Below are positions 24,407 through 33,050 of a stretch of DNA of 64,000 bases, piece by piece. A program made the position numbers and the translations under genes. The DNA lies in contig JADKHC010000002.1 in assembly GCA_016721945.1 (NCBI GenBank), forward strand, positions 124,001-188,000, read 5' to 3'. The notes below the pieces were generated by a model. That model searched no databases. It had not been told where the DNA came from and saw only the letters and a program-made list of their open reading frames with translations. The stretch comes from Verrucomicrobiota bacterium (GTDB lineage: Bacteria; Verrucomicrobiota; Verrucomicrobiia; Opitutales; Opitutaceae). Each line of letters starts with the position of its first letter. Position 1 is the stretch's first letter.

Positions 24407-25159
24407 ATGACGCCGGGAAATCAGCCTCCATCAACCCCTCCCTCGTTTGGAGACTTTATGGTTTTCGTGGACGAAAGCGGCGATCACGGGCTGGACACTT
24501 GCGATCCGGCCTATCCCGTCTTTGTCCTCGCTTTCTGCATCATGCGCAAAAGCGAATATATCGACGTCATCACGCCCGCAGTGCAGCGCTTCAAGTTTAA
24601 GCATTTCGGGCACGACCTCGTGGTGCTGCATGAACACGAAATCAAAAAAGCCAAAGGCGAGTTTGCTTTTCTGCTCGTGCCAGCAAAACGCGAAGCGTTT
24701 TTCCCGGAGCTCAATGCCTTGATGGCCACCACCCCCATGACGTTGGTTGCGGTTGTCATTCGTAAAGACAAACTGAAGGAACAGTATCACAAACCGGGAA
24801 ACCCGTACCACCTCGCTTTGGAGTACGGTTTGGAGCGTGTATCCAAATGGCTGACAAGCCAGGGTCAGGCAGGAAAACTGACACCCCTCATCTGCGAGAG
24901 CCGTGGGCGCAAGGAAGATGACAGTCTCGAACTCGAATTCCGGCGCGTTGCCACCCGCGTGTCAGGTTTCGATATTCATTTTGTCGACAAACGAGCAAAT
25001 CTGCCCGGCCTGCAAATCGCCGATCTCGTAGCCCGCCCGATTGGACGCCACGTCATCGATCCGGCACAGGAAAACCGGGCCTACACGATTCTTGAATCCA
25101 AATTCCGGCGCAGCCCAGAGGGACAAATCAACGGCTACGGACTCAAGATATTTCCCTAG
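24407..25159 (+). CDS. DUF3800 domain protein
   Basis: The 250-residue cytosolic protein starts its domain with MVFVDESGDHG and ends it with VDKRANLPGLQIADLVARPIGRH. The spaced acidic residues (Asp and Glu in FVDESG, Asp in LQIADLV) give an RNase H-like nuclease impression. DUF3800 genes are widespread on phages, plasmids and islands, with unproven function. The first 17 residues precede the domain, so ATG at 24458 is an alternative start. It stands alone, 72 bp after the nuclease gene. Confidence 0.8.
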   Translation: MTPGNQPPSTPPSFGDFMVFVDESGDHGLDTCDPAYPVFVLAFCIMRKSEYIDVITPAVQRFKFKHFGHDLVVLHEHEIKKAKGEFAFLLVPAKREAFFPELNALMATTPMTLVAVVIRKDKLKEQYHKPGNPYHLALEYGLERVSKWLTSQGQAGKLTPLICESRGRKEDDSLELEFRRVATRVSGFDIHFVDKRANLPGLQIADLVARPIGRHVIDPAQENRAYTILESKFRRSPEGQINGYGLKIFP

Positions 25160-25330
25160 AAAAAACAAAGGCCCCGGTTTTCACCGAGACCATTTGCCGA
25201 CCGGGAATTCCCAATCCGTGCAGAACTAATCGTCCAACAAAGACTCTCTGTCAATCCTACTTAAGGCCAAGCAAGCTCCATGACCGTCTCCGCTCTCGCT
25301 TCAAAGCACTGGTATGCCTGCTCACTCCGA

Positions 25331-25363
25331 GGTGGAGCCCGTTGTCCCTAACGGGCTGGTTCG
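25331..25363. repeat. Family A stem-loop, minimal copy
   Basis: It contains GGTGGAGCCCGTTGTCCCTA and the closing AACGGGCTGGTT only. The copy lies 16 bp before the start of the small CxxC protein gene. Confidence 0.75.
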
Positions 25364-25378
25364 GTTCCTCCCTCCGTC

Positions 25379-25558
25379 ATGGCCAAGAAACCCACGCGTG
25401 AAGAACAGCAACGCATGTGTACCGGCAAACGCCGTTACGCCACGGAGGCCGACGCCCTCGACACCGCCCTCCTGCGCGGAGTCGAACGTACCCGCCAAGC
25501 CTACCGCTGCCCCCTCTGCCACCGCTGGCACCTAACCACAACCCGCGCGTCTCAGTGA
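25379..25558 (+). CDS. Small zinc-ribbon-like protein (59 aa)
   Basis: ATG at 25379 opens a 59-residue frame ending TGA at 25558. The protein is basic, with MCTGKRRYATEADALDTALL near the start, then YRCPLCHRWHLTT at the C-terminus. A lone Cys and the later CxxC plus His pair look like a compact zinc-binding module. Small proteins with the K-x2-Y...YxCxxCxxWHLT pattern occur in many bacteria and phages. That recognition is from pattern memory and the function is unknown. An overlapping longer open frame in another phase is Pro/Ser-rich and spurious. Confidence 0.65.
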   Translation: MAKKPTREEQQRMCTGKRRYATEADALDTALLRGVERTRQAYRCPLCHRWHLTTTRASQ

Positions 25559-25874
25559 ACCACGCGGCAAAGTCTTCACCTCCGCCCCCGACTCGTTCCT
25601 CTTTATCTTTCTCGTTCTCCCCGTTTTCGGCTCCGCGCCCCATCCCCAGTATCCTTCCTCCTAGCTGCTCCATCCGTTACATCTTTATCATCGCTCCATT
25701 CCAGAATTGCCGTCCGAGCCTTTTCCCCTCTGTCTCTTGGTTCCAGCGTATGCTCTCCTCGGAGGAATTTGCACGAGTGGTGTTCTCCGCGCTGCCCATC
25801 ACAGCACGCGAAATATTAATCCACCTCCCTCGCCTGTCTTCGCTATCACCCATTCAACAATATCTGCCAACATC
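25559..25874. other. Intergenic, pyrimidine-rich, nothing recognised
   Basis: The 316 bp have long C/T-rich stretches, no repeat family, and no coding signal beyond chance frames. It contains the upstream region of the lipoprotein gene. Confidence 0.5.
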
Positions 25875-26735
25875 ATGGCTACACGTCCGCGCGCTACACA
25901 TCGTCTTGTGAAACAACTCTTAGCTTTCCTTACGGTTGCTCTCTTGAGCGCATGCAAACCCGGCATAACGATCGAGAGTTTCGCTGACGACGAGAAAGAG
26001 CAGATGGCACAACGCTACATTCAGCGCCTGATCGACGGCGACACCACGACACTGAGCCAAGAACTCCATCCGTCGCTGCGCTCAGGAAACGAACTCACCC
26101 AAATAAACCAGATGCGGACGCTCATTCCCGCAGGATCACCGAATGTAACTAATCTGGTTGGTTACAATCTCTTCAAAACCGCCGATATCAGGCGTTACAA
26201 CCTGACCTATCAGTTCGGCTACGGCTCTAAATGGGTCCTGATTAATGCCGCATGGAATGAACTGCCCGACGGAAATCGCCAAATTGTCGGAATGAGCGTG
26301 TACCCTTTACCCGAACCATTGCAACAGACACATGCATTTACGTTCAAACGGGCTCGCCTACTTCACTACGCTTTCCTCACTGCGGCAATCCTGCTGCCGA
26401 TTTTCTCCATCCTAACGCTGATCGTCTGCATTCGGACGAAACTGGCGCGACGCAAATGGCTTTGGATCGTGTTCATCCTTTTTGGCCTAGGTCAGCTTTC
26501 CCTCAATTGGACTACCGGTCAGCTCGGACTCTCGCTGCTTTCCTTTCAACTGTTTAGTGGAGGCGCGATGACATCGAGCATCTATTCCCCTTGGATAGTT
26601 TCTGTTTCTCTCCCGGTTGGCGCAGTTTTGTTTTGGATCTTCCGAAACAAACTCAAGAACCAATTATTGCTACCCCAGCCTGCCGTTCCCGACACCATCC
26701 AACCGCCGCCCCTCGAAAACAACGCCTCGCCCTGA
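25875..26735 (+). CDS. Putative lipoprotein with C-terminal membrane segments
   Basis: The protein is 286 residues from ATG at 25875, chosen because a lipoprotein signal (LLAFLTVALLSAC) begins near it; a frame extending to 25707 is Pro-rich leader. The lipobox Cys is in LLSACKPG. A soluble domain of about 120 residues follows (helical FADDEKEQMAQRYIQRLIDG, then beta-rich YQFGYGSKWVLINAAW). There are three to four C-terminal membrane helices (about 165-190, 196-218, 235-255) and a Pro-rich tail. No named family recognised. Base composition is lower in GC than the housekeeping genes nearby, which may indicate acquisition. Confidence 0.65.
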   Translation: MATRPRATHRLVKQLLAFLTVALLSACKPGITIESFADDEKEQMAQRYIQRLIDGDTTTLSQELHPSLRSGNELTQINQMRTLIPAGSPNVTNLVGYNLFKTADIRRYNLTYQFGYGSKWVLINAAWNELPDGNRQIVGMSVYPLPEPLQQTHAFTFKRARLLHYAFLTAAILLPIFSILTLIVCIRTKLARRKWLWIVFILFGLGQLSLNWTTGQLGLSLLSFQLFSGGAMTSSIYSPWIVSVSLPVGAVLFWIFRNKLKNQLLLPQPAVPDTIQPPPLENNASP

Positions 26736-27017
26736 CTCTAAAGTGACCGAGCTGGCATGGGGTGCGTATTTTCGGAATGACTTCAGATCAAGTTTAACCG
26801 GATAGATTTGAATATGCAGGCATCTTTAATACCACTGATGTCAGCACGCACTAGCGTACAACCGCAGCTCAAACTCACCATAAGCCGGAACGTTTTTGGC
26901 TCTGGTTATTAATTTTACTGGGTCTCACTCAAACCGTTTTTCGATATCGGAGCGCGCGACTCGCGAAGTGGTTCGCTTGCGTTCGGACTTTCGTTTTCTC
27001 CCGAACTGTTCAATCAT

Positions 27018-27151
27018 TGGCTCACGCGAAGGCGCGAAGGACGCAAAGAATACCTGTCGCAAATTCCCTGCCCCTCGGCACTCCCCTTTGCGGCTTTGCG
27101 ACTTGGCGTGAGATCCTATTCCGCGTCTTAGCTCTTCCGCGTTTCAGCGAT
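27018..27151. repeat. Palindromic repeat family E, copy 1
   Basis: The left arm GGCTCACGCGAAGGCGCGAA and the right arm ending CGACTTGGCGTGAG are imperfect inverted repeats. The right arm continues into TCCTATTCCGCGTCTTAGCT and CCGCGTTTCAGCGAT. A family C-like fragment (ATCGCGGAAGCGCTGAAG) follows at about 27164. Confidence 0.75.
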
Positions 27152-27268
27152 AAATCCGGAATAATCGCGGAAGCGCTGAAGGGCGAAATAGCGGAAGATT
27201 GGTTCAGCGATCTGGTTTTAGATCTGCGGCTTTCCATGATCTGAGGATCAACCAGCTCGGAAATACAT

Positions 27269-27381
27269 TGGCTCACGCAAAGGCGCAAAGTTTCGATCCC
27301 CTGCAATCACGTCTTCTTTGCGGCTTGTCGACTTGGCGTGAAATCCTATTCCGCGTCTTAGCTCTACCGCGTTTCAGCGAT
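27269..27381. repeat. Palindromic repeat family E, copy 2
   Basis: It repeats copy 1 in the same orientation about 230 bp away. The last 61 bp of the two copies (27091-27151 and 27321-27381) differ at only a few positions; the arms read TTGGCTCACGCAAAGGCGCA and GACTTGGCGTGAAATC. Confidence 0.75.
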
Positions 27382-27524
27382 CAGCGCATGAGGCTATAGC
27401 AGCACGCAATGGCGGCGCCAAATTCGCGCCGACCATCTTTTCTCTTTTCCAGCCATCCGGCGATTGGCCCGCCCATTGAGTACCGGCTGCCTCCTGACGC
27501 GTCAGTGGCATCCTCGACAGCGTT

Positions 27525-28451
27525 ATGAAAATATCATTTCCGACCAATCTCCTACCTACAAGCGTTCTCGCATGCTTGCTTTTCCAGGTTGCTGTCGCGC
27601 AACCTGCCGATCCGACCGAGCCAGGTAAAATCGGCTTTACCTCGTCAACCACCAACACGTTTACGGGGAAAGCTAAACTCAAAGATAAAAGAAACAGCTA
27701 CGACGATGTGCAGATCAACAGCTCGGCCTTGGCGATCGGGCAGGAACTAAGCCTGGGCGGAGCAGGTTCGCTCTCCCTCGGCATCGCCTACAACCTAATC
27801 GATATCGACAATGGCGACCGCAAGCAACTCAACCGCGCGCCGCTGCCGAACAAGCTGCAATCGCTAGGTGCATCTCTCGGGTACTCGACCCAAATCGATG
27901 ATCGCTGGTTGTTATCCTCCTCCGTCAGCGCGACCAGCCACGTGGCCAACTATGGTCTCCTCAAAAAAGGTTGGGGCGTCGGCGGTCACGTCATGGGACT
28001 TTACACCTGGAGCCCCACGCTGACGGTGGCTGTCGGTTTGGCCTACGACTCGATGTCCGAAGACTGGAACTGTGTGCCGCTACTCGGTTTCGAATGGCGT
28101 CCGGCCGAGCGCTGGTCCGTGGCGATAGGCATTCCAAAAACCTCCGTATCCTATGAGTTGAACGAAAAGGTCACGCTGTCCTTGGCGGTGTCCGGTGATG
28201 GCGGTACGTACTACATCAAGGACGACCCGCGTCCGGGTGTCGCACCCCGTTCGCTGGACGACTCGAAACTCGAATTCTCCGAACTGCGGCTCGGCTTCCA
28301 AACCGACTTGAAGGTCAACAAGGCGATTTCCGTTTCGAGCTCGATTGGCAGCGTACTGTATCGAGAAGCCAAGTACATCGATCGCGGTTACAAACTTAAG
28401 TCGGATAATATCGTTCCGTTTGTGACTCTGGCGCTGAACGTCGCACTTTAA
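27525..28451 (+). CDS. Outer-membrane protein, DUF6268-like (paralog 1)
   Basis: The 308-residue secreted protein has a signal peptide ending about residue 25 (LLFQVAVAQ). The mature part is a series of amphipathic beta strands with aromatic girdles: SLSLGIAYNLIDI, WSVAIGIPKTSVSYEL and VPFVTLALNVAL. It is collinear with the gene at 29054-30022. Shared blocks include PKLQSLxGSxxY-type strand text, DDPxPGxAPRSLxDS and LYREAKYIDRGYKLKS. DUF6268 is suggested by length and pattern. The terminal residue is Leu rather than Phe. The role is unknown; a barrel receptor or structural porin is plausible. Confidence 0.7.
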   Translation: MKISFPTNLLPTSVLACLLFQVAVAQPADPTEPGKIGFTSSTTNTFTGKAKLKDKRNSYDDVQINSSALAIGQELSLGGAGSLSLGIAYNLIDIDNGDRKQLNRAPLPNKLQSLGASLGYSTQIDDRWLLSSSVSATSHVANYGLLKKGWGVGGHVMGLYTWSPTLTVAVGLAYDSMSEDWNCVPLLGFEWRPAERWSVAIGIPKTSVSYELNEKVTLSLAVSGDGGTYYIKDDPRPGVAPRSLDDSKLEFSELRLGFQTDLKVNKAISVSSSIGSVLYREAKYIDRGYKLKSDNIVPFVTLALNVAL

Positions 28452-28536
28452 TTTTGTTAGTAGTGTGTTATGGAATATCGGGCGGCCTTTAGTGGGGCCG
28501 CCCGAACATCCATTACTCGGATACCAAACGTCCGAA

Positions 28537-28659
28537 GCTTTTATACTGAAATTGATAGTGGGTGGTTTGAATCTCTCAGAATTTTACAGAAGGAAACGAA
28601 GGTAACGAAGAGTTACAGGAAGTACCTGCAGTCCTTCGTTCCCTTTGTTATCTTCTGTT
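28537..28659. repeat. Dispersed repeat family B, copy 2
   Basis: It starts GCTTTTATACTGAAATTGAT and has the inverted pair ACAGAAGGAAACGAAGGTAA / TTCGTTCCCTTTGTTATCTT. Similarity to copy 3 continues past the hairpin (TTCAAAGT...GTTGTTGGT). Confidence 0.85.
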
Positions 28660-28706
28660 CAAAGTGGTGAGGTCCGGGTTGTTGGTAATTCAAAACTGCG
28701 GGTTCA

Positions 28707-28780
28707 GTTAAGCTGTCGCCAATGTGGAGCTAAAGAGGTTATTGAATGTGGAACGCAGGAACACTGGAACGAACCGGTAT
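28707..28780. repeat. Degenerate fragment of element G
   Basis: AATGTGGAACGCAGGAACAC and TGGAACGAACCGGT match the left third of element G (compare 2132-2162). No terminal repeats or central palindrome remain. Confidence 0.6.
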
Positions 28781-28800
28781 TCGGCAAGGCGCGCCCGGCG

Positions 28801-28875
28801 GGTGGAGCCCGATGTCCCATCGGGCTTGATCGGAGCTGCTCGCAAACCAGCCCGTTAGGGACAACGGGCTCCACC
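28801..28875. repeat. Element A core without terminal repeats (reverse orientation)
   Basis: Both stem-loops are present, bordered by GGTGGAGCCCGAT and GGGCTCCACC. The order is reversed relative to the copy at 16104-16253. Confidence 0.8.
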
Positions 28876-29053
28876 CGCTGATGTGTTGTTACGGCGTTGG
28901 TTTCGTGGATGTTCAAAACTGTGGGTTTGGGGCTGAACCCGCGCCGTCCGGCGGGCCACCGATCGCATGACCGGGCCTCCGATCATCCGGTTTAAAGTCC
29001 GTTCATGGAAAACACGCTGTACCTGCACGGAATTTCGGGTTGGCTAACTTTTC

Positions 29054-30022
29054 ATGAGAGCCTTCCCGCCAGTTACCTTATTACTAGGCATTTGCCTGGC
29101 CTGCAGCCTGACTGCCGCCAAGCCTGTGCCGGTAGAAAAGGAGGCGGATAAACGCGGGCCGGTCCTCACCTCCGAGTTGATTGGTTCTGGAGATGCCGAG
29201 ATGAATGGCGGCGGGCTGGAATACCGTTACGTGGGCTTCTACCAGGCCAACTGGACTCTGGCGCAGACCATCCCGATCCAGGAAGCAAGCACCCTAACCT
29301 TCTCGCTGGGCTATAATCTCGGCCTCCGTCATATCGATGAGCCCTCCGACCTGGACGACGACGACGACTGGCCGGAATTCACAAAAAACCACCCCTACTG
29401 GAATAATATTCCACTACCCAAAAAACTCCAATCGCTGGTGGGCTCGTTCGAATATTTCCATCCGCTAGATGAGAAGTGGGCCTTCTCGGCGTCACTCTGC
29501 CAGGGCAGTTACGTAACATCGAAAGGGCTTCTTTCCGATGGTTGGGGTACTTCCGCGAGCATTGTGGCGATGTATGCCTGGAGCCCCGACATCAACCTGG
29601 CTTTCGGTGCAGCCTACGATTCTCTTTCGCACGACTACCGACTGGTGCCCATCATCGGCATCGCTTGGAATCTCTCGGAGAAATGGTCGCTGTCCATCGG
29701 GTTCCCCTCCACGGCGTTGAGCTATAAACTGTCTAAAAAATACTGGATGTCCCTGGAAGCAACCGGCTCCGGCGGCACTTATTTCGTGAAGGACGATCCG
29801 GCCCCAGGTCTCGCGCCCCGTTCGCTCGCCGACTCCATGCTGGAAAACACCGAGGTCCGCCTGGGCTACAGGTTCGACTGGCATATCAACCGCACCTTTT
29901 CCGTCAGCGCCACCAGCGGTTACGTCCTGTATCGTGAGTTCAAATACATCGGTCGGGATTTCAAACTGAAGTCGGGCAACATCTCGTCCTTCGGAGCGAT
30001 CAGCGGCAGCATCTCCTTCTAG
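29054..30022 (+). CDS. Outer-membrane protein, DUF6268-like (paralog 2)
   Basis: The 322-residue secreted barrel-type protein has a signal peptide (LLGICLACSLTAAKP, cleavage about residue 21). It aligns along its length with the protein at 27525-28451, for example IPLPKKLQSLVGSFEYFHPL and PAPGLAPRSLADSMLENTEV. An acidic insert (DLDDDDDWPEF) near residue 98 is absent from the paralog, probably a surface loop that could bind cations. It ends SGSISF with terminal Phe, as expected for BAM recognition. The two genes likely arose by duplication and were separated by repeat insertions. Confidence 0.72.
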   Translation: MRAFPPVTLLLGICLACSLTAAKPVPVEKEADKRGPVLTSELIGSGDAEMNGGGLEYRYVGFYQANWTLAQTIPIQEASTLTFSLGYNLGLRHIDEPSDLDDDDDWPEFTKNHPYWNNIPLPKKLQSLVGSFEYFHPLDEKWAFSASLCQGSYVTSKGLLSDGWGTSASIVAMYAWSPDINLAFGAAYDSLSHDYRLVPIIGIAWNLSEKWSLSIGFPSTALSYKLSKKYWMSLEATGSGGTYFVKDDPAPGLAPRSLADSMLENTEVRLGYRFDWHINRTFSVSATSGYVLYREFKYIGRDFKLKSGNISSFGAISGSISF

Positions 30023-30074
30023 GCTGCAAGGCGAACCCGACATGCACCCGCAACTCATACTGCCGCCCACTGCT

Positions 30075-30665
30075 ATGCCGCGCAATCTGCGCTTGGCTCT
30101 GCTCGTGGTTGTGAGCGTTCTCACGCTGCCGCTCCATGCCGCCGAACCAGCGCAAACGCCCAACCTCATCAAGCTGACGGATGCGGTCGCCTTCGTGCGT
30201 GTCACCAAAGTTTCGGAAGAACTGCATGACAAAGTCGTGGAGCACATCGTTACGCTTTCGCTTTGCGGCCGTGCGAGCGGCTTGGACGAGAAGACCGAAC
30301 TCGCCCTCCCCTTCGAGCTTCCCGCCAACAAAGAGGGCACGCCCCCGGAGAGCACGGAGCCAGTCTTCAGCGTTGGCCAACGCTACCTCGTACTTCTAGT
30401 GCAGCGCGATGAAGAGTGGATACTCCTGCGCAAACTCGCCGTCTCCGAGGAAGGCAAGTTGACGACTGATGAAACCGGGCTCGCCCTCGAACTGAAAGCT
30501 GGCACCGACGCCAACGCAGCCGTCCAATTAATTACCGCCAAAATTAAGAAAGAAAACCGCGCTCCCAGAACCCGCCCGCCGTCCGCGCCCACCCCGAGAA
30601 ACCAGCCATGGAATCTCATGCGGGCATCGCCCCTGCGTCGCGTGTGGCCGTTCTTCCCTCGATGA
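30075..30665 (+). CDS. Secreted hypothetical protein (196 aa)
   Basis: From ATG at 30075 the protein opens with a signal peptide (LRLALLVVVSVLTLPLHA). A start at 30042 would add 11 residues. The mature domain (KLTDAVAFVRVTKVSEEL, then VGQRYLVLLVQRDEEWILL) looks like a small beta-rich fold. The C-terminus is basic and Pro-rich and lacks obvious structure. No family recognised. It lies 53 bp after the barrel gene and 78 bp before the sensor kinase, on the same strand, so cotranscription is possible. Confidence 0.55.
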   Translation: MPRNLRLALLVVVSVLTLPLHAAEPAQTPNLIKLTDAVAFVRVTKVSEELHDKVVEHIVTLSLCGRASGLDEKTELALPFELPANKEGTPPESTEPVFSVGQRYLVLLVQRDEEWILLRKLAVSEEGKLTTDETGLALELKAGTDANAAVQLITAKIKKENRAPRTRPPSAPTPRNQPWNLMRASPLRRVWPFFPR

Positions 30666-30743
30666 TTTGCGCACTCCCGCCGTGCCTTGCTCGCCTCATC
30701 CGCGGCCAGCACAACTATTAAACAGGCATAATCTGCCACGCGT

Positions 30744-31871
30744 ATGCGTTTCCCGTATTTTCCACCCGCCGATAAAAAATCCCACTCCCCGCGACGTCGC
30801 TGGTTGGGCAGCGGGCGCTACTGGCTCTTTCAGATTGGCGGTTGGGGGATGTTTTGGCTCGTCCTGACACTGGGCAGCCTGAACTCGGGCGCGCCCGAGG
30901 GGATGATCTACAAGGAGGTGCTGGCGCAAACCCTGCTGACCGGCACGCTCATCGTCTGCTCGCATTTGATGCGCGTGCTACTCCTTGCGCTTCGCAGCAG
31001 AAATTTTTCCACCAGGATTTTCGTGCCCGGCCTCGTTCTCTCCATCGTCGCCACAAGTGCAGCGGTGGCCGGCCCGTGGATGTATCTGTCGATTTGTTCG
31101 GGATCGCTGGGGGATTTCCCGCAAGAGCCCGATCTGGGCATTGCCTTCACCGTGTTTCTTTTCGGCATGTCGCTCCTGCTCGGGGTCTGGGTCTGCCTCT
31201 ACTTCGGCTACAACTACTACATGCGCTATCAGCAAGGGCTGGTCGAACGCCTGCAACTCGACGCCGCCATCAAGGACGCTGAACTCCGGGCGCTGCGCGC
31301 ACAGATCAACCCTCATTTTCTCTTTAACAGCCTCAACACCCTGCGTGCGCTCATCCCGCGCAATCTCGACCGGCCGCGCGAAGCCATCACTCTGCTAGCC
31401 GACCTCCTACGCGCCAGCCTGACCATGAGCCAGCAACGAACCATCACACTCGCCCAAGAGATGGAAACCGTGCGCAACTACCTCGCGCTCGAACAGCTCC
31501 GCTTCGAGGAACGCCTCCGCGTCCACCTCTCGATCGCGCCCGAAACCTGCACCCACATCCTGCCCCCATTCGTGCTTCAAACCTTGGTTGAAAACGCCCT
31601 GAAGTTCGGCGTCGCCCCCTTCGAAACCGGCGGCGAAATCTTTATCAACTCCGAGGAAAACGCCGGCGCTCTGCACCTCACTGTAAAAAATCAGGGCGCA
31701 CTCAACGCCCTCAGTTCGGGCACAGGACTCGGCTTGAAAAACGCACGCGCCCGACTGCACCTGCTCTGCGGCCCCGAGGCCACCATCACACTCACTCAAG
31801 ACGGCGCGTGGGTCGTAGCCCGCCTGGTCGTCCCGCTAAAACCCTCCACCTTAACCAGCCTGCACTCATGA
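30744..31871 (+). CDS. LytS/YehU-type sensor histidine kinase
   Basis: The 375-residue inner-membrane kinase has four predicted membrane helices (about 28-48, 58-83, 92-117, 132-157). A His_kinase (PF06580-type) domain follows. The phospho-accepting His191 lies in QINPHFLFNSLN. The ATP-binding N-box is LQTLVENALKFG and the G-box is SGTGLGLKNAR. No extracellular sensor domain of note is seen, so the signal may be membrane state or a small ligand. The TGA stop overlaps the regulator start (ATGA), showing tight coupling to the LytTR response regulator. Confidence 0.92.
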   Translation: MRFPYFPPADKKSHSPRRRWLGSGRYWLFQIGGWGMFWLVLTLGSLNSGAPEGMIYKEVLAQTLLTGTLIVCSHLMRVLLLALRSRNFSTRIFVPGLVLSIVATSAAVAGPWMYLSICSGSLGDFPQEPDLGIAFTVFLFGMSLLLGVWVCLYFGYNYYMRYQQGLVERLQLDAAIKDAELRALRAQINPHFLFNSLNTLRALIPRNLDRPREAITLLADLLRASLTMSQQRTITLAQEMETVRNYLALEQLRFEERLRVHLSIAPETCTHILPPFVLQTLVENALKFGVAPFETGGEIFINSEENAGALHLTVKNQGALNALSSGTGLGLKNARARLHLLCGPEATITLTQDGAWVVARLVVPLKPSTLTSLHS

Positions 31872-32599
31872 AAGCTGTCATCATCGACGACGAACGTCCC
31901 GCCCGCCAGGAGTTGCGCACCCTGCTGGAAGAACATCCCTTTATTGAAATTTGCGGCGAAGCAGAAAACGCCACTGCCGCGCTCAAGCTCATCGAAAAGG
32001 AAAAACCCGACCTCATCCTCCTCGATATCCAGATGCCCGGGAAATCCGGTTTTGATCTCCTCGAAGCGCTGCCGCCGCCCCACCCGCACGTCATCTTCAC
32101 CACCGCCTACGACGAGTACGCCGTGCGCGCCTTCGAGATCAACGCGCTGGACTACCTGATGAAGCCGATCAATCCCCGGCGCCTGCAAGCCACCCTCGAA
32201 CGCCTGCGCGAGCGCCTGATCGTACCACCCGATCCAGTCGCCAACACCAATAGTGCCCAGGTCTGGACGGATGAGGACCGCGTCTTCGTCCGCGAAGGCG
32301 ACCGCTGCTGGTTCGTTCCCATTAAATCGATACGCCTGATCGAATCCGAGGGAAACCACTCCCGCATCTATTTTGAAAACCAGCAACCGCTGCTCCACCG
32401 CACCCTCGGTTCGCTGGAGGAAAAACTGCCAGCCAAACTATTCCTCCGCGCCAACCGCGCCCAGATCATCAATCTCTCCAGCGTCGAATCGATCGAACCC
32501 TGGTTTAGCGGCAGCCTGAAAGTGAAAATGAAAGGCGGCCCCGAAATCGAACTCTCGCGCCGTCAAGCCCAGCTCTTCCGCGAACGGATGAGCCTGTAA
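31868..32599 (+). CDS. LytTR-family response regulator
   Basis: The 243-residue regulator begins MKAVIIDDERPARQEL. The receiver domain has acidic residues Asp7 and Asp8, phospho-acceptor Asp53 in LLDIQMPGKSG, and Lys in YLMKPINP. The C-terminal LytTR DNA-binding domain follows (residues 135-240; motifs VREGDRCWFVPIKSIRLIE, FLRANRAQIINLSSV). ATG at 31868 overlaps the kinase stop. LytTR regulators often control surface proteins and polysaccharides; the upstream barrel and secreted-protein genes are plausible but unproven targets. Confidence 0.93.
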   Translation: MKAVIIDDERPARQELRTLLEEHPFIEICGEAENATAALKLIEKEKPDLILLDIQMPGKSGFDLLEALPPPHPHVIFTTAYDEYAVRAFEINALDYLMKPINPRRLQATLERLRERLIVPPDPVANTNSAQVWTDEDRVFVREGDRCWFVPIKSIRLIESEGNHSRIYFENQQPLLHRTLGSLEEKLPAKLFLRANRAQIINLSSVESIEPWFSGSLKVKMKGGPEIELSRRQAQLFRERMSL

Positions 32600-32606
32600 C
32601 TCCTTC

Positions 32607-32754
32607 GGCCGCAACCATGCAATAGAGGTGGAGCCCGTTGTCCCTAACGGGCTGGTTTGGTAGCGTCTCCGATCAAGCCCGATGAGGACATCGGGCTCCA
32701 CCTTCAACCACCGATCTACGCTTGAGATCATACTTCAACTGCATCGTTACGGTT
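32607..32754. repeat. MITE-like element A, copy 2 (148 bp, both ends)
   Basis: The left end is GGCCGCAACCATGCAAT and the right end ACTGCATCGTTACGGTT. The two internal stem-loops are near identical to 16104-16253. It starts 8 bp after the regulator stop. Confidence 0.85.
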
Positions 32755-32823
32755 GGGGAAAACGGCCAACGGCAGAACCAACGAATTCGGTGTGTCTGTT
32801 AAATGATCCAAGGCACAGACAAC

Positions 32824-32942
32824 CTGTCATTCTGAGCGTAGCGAAGAATCCAGAGCGATAGTGCAGCACGCTTCGTTCATGTCCCATTGGATGATGGACT
32901 GTCGGCCTTCGCCTCGGTACTTCACTTCTTTCAGAATGACAG
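32824..32942. repeat. Dispersed palindrome family F
   Basis: The terminal arms CTGTCATTCTG and CAGAATGACAG form an 11-bp perfect inverted repeat. Inside are GAGCGTAGCGAAGAATCC and a right arm with TTCGCCTCGG. This pattern resembles palindromes I recall from many environmental genomes. Confidence 0.75.
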
Positions 32943-33050
32943 ACAATATTTCCCCCCTGACACACCCGGGTTGCTAATATTTATTGGCCAAGGCATAGCG
33001 TGATCCATTATGGAAGATTGTAACAACACCCGCACCTCCTGCGTCTGGAC

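Larger units (their letters stand above)
26736..27524. other. Long intergenic region with E-family palindromes
   Basis: No gene is seen in 789 bp. 26736-27010 shows nothing recognisable. 27018-27151 and 27269-27381 are two related palindromic repeats. 27400-27524 is the upstream region of the first DUF6268-like gene, with no clear promoter seen. Confidence 0.6.
28452..29053. other. Intergenic region between DUF6268-like paralogs, repeat-rich
   Basis: The 602 bp contain repeat B (28537-28659), a degenerate G fragment (28707-28780) and repeat A without ends (28801-28875). The remaining 180 bp to 29053 show nothing recognised. Confidence 0.7.
32600..33050. other. Intergenic region with repeats A and F
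   Basis: The 451 bp after the regulator contain element A (32607-32754) and palindrome F (32824-32942). The last 100 bp before the lipoprotein gene show no clear promoter. Confidence 0.7.

Noticed and set aside
27018..27381. Possible CRISPR or tandem array in the repeat-rich gap
   Set aside because: There are only two copies, they are palindromic, the spacing is irregular, and no cas genes are nearby.
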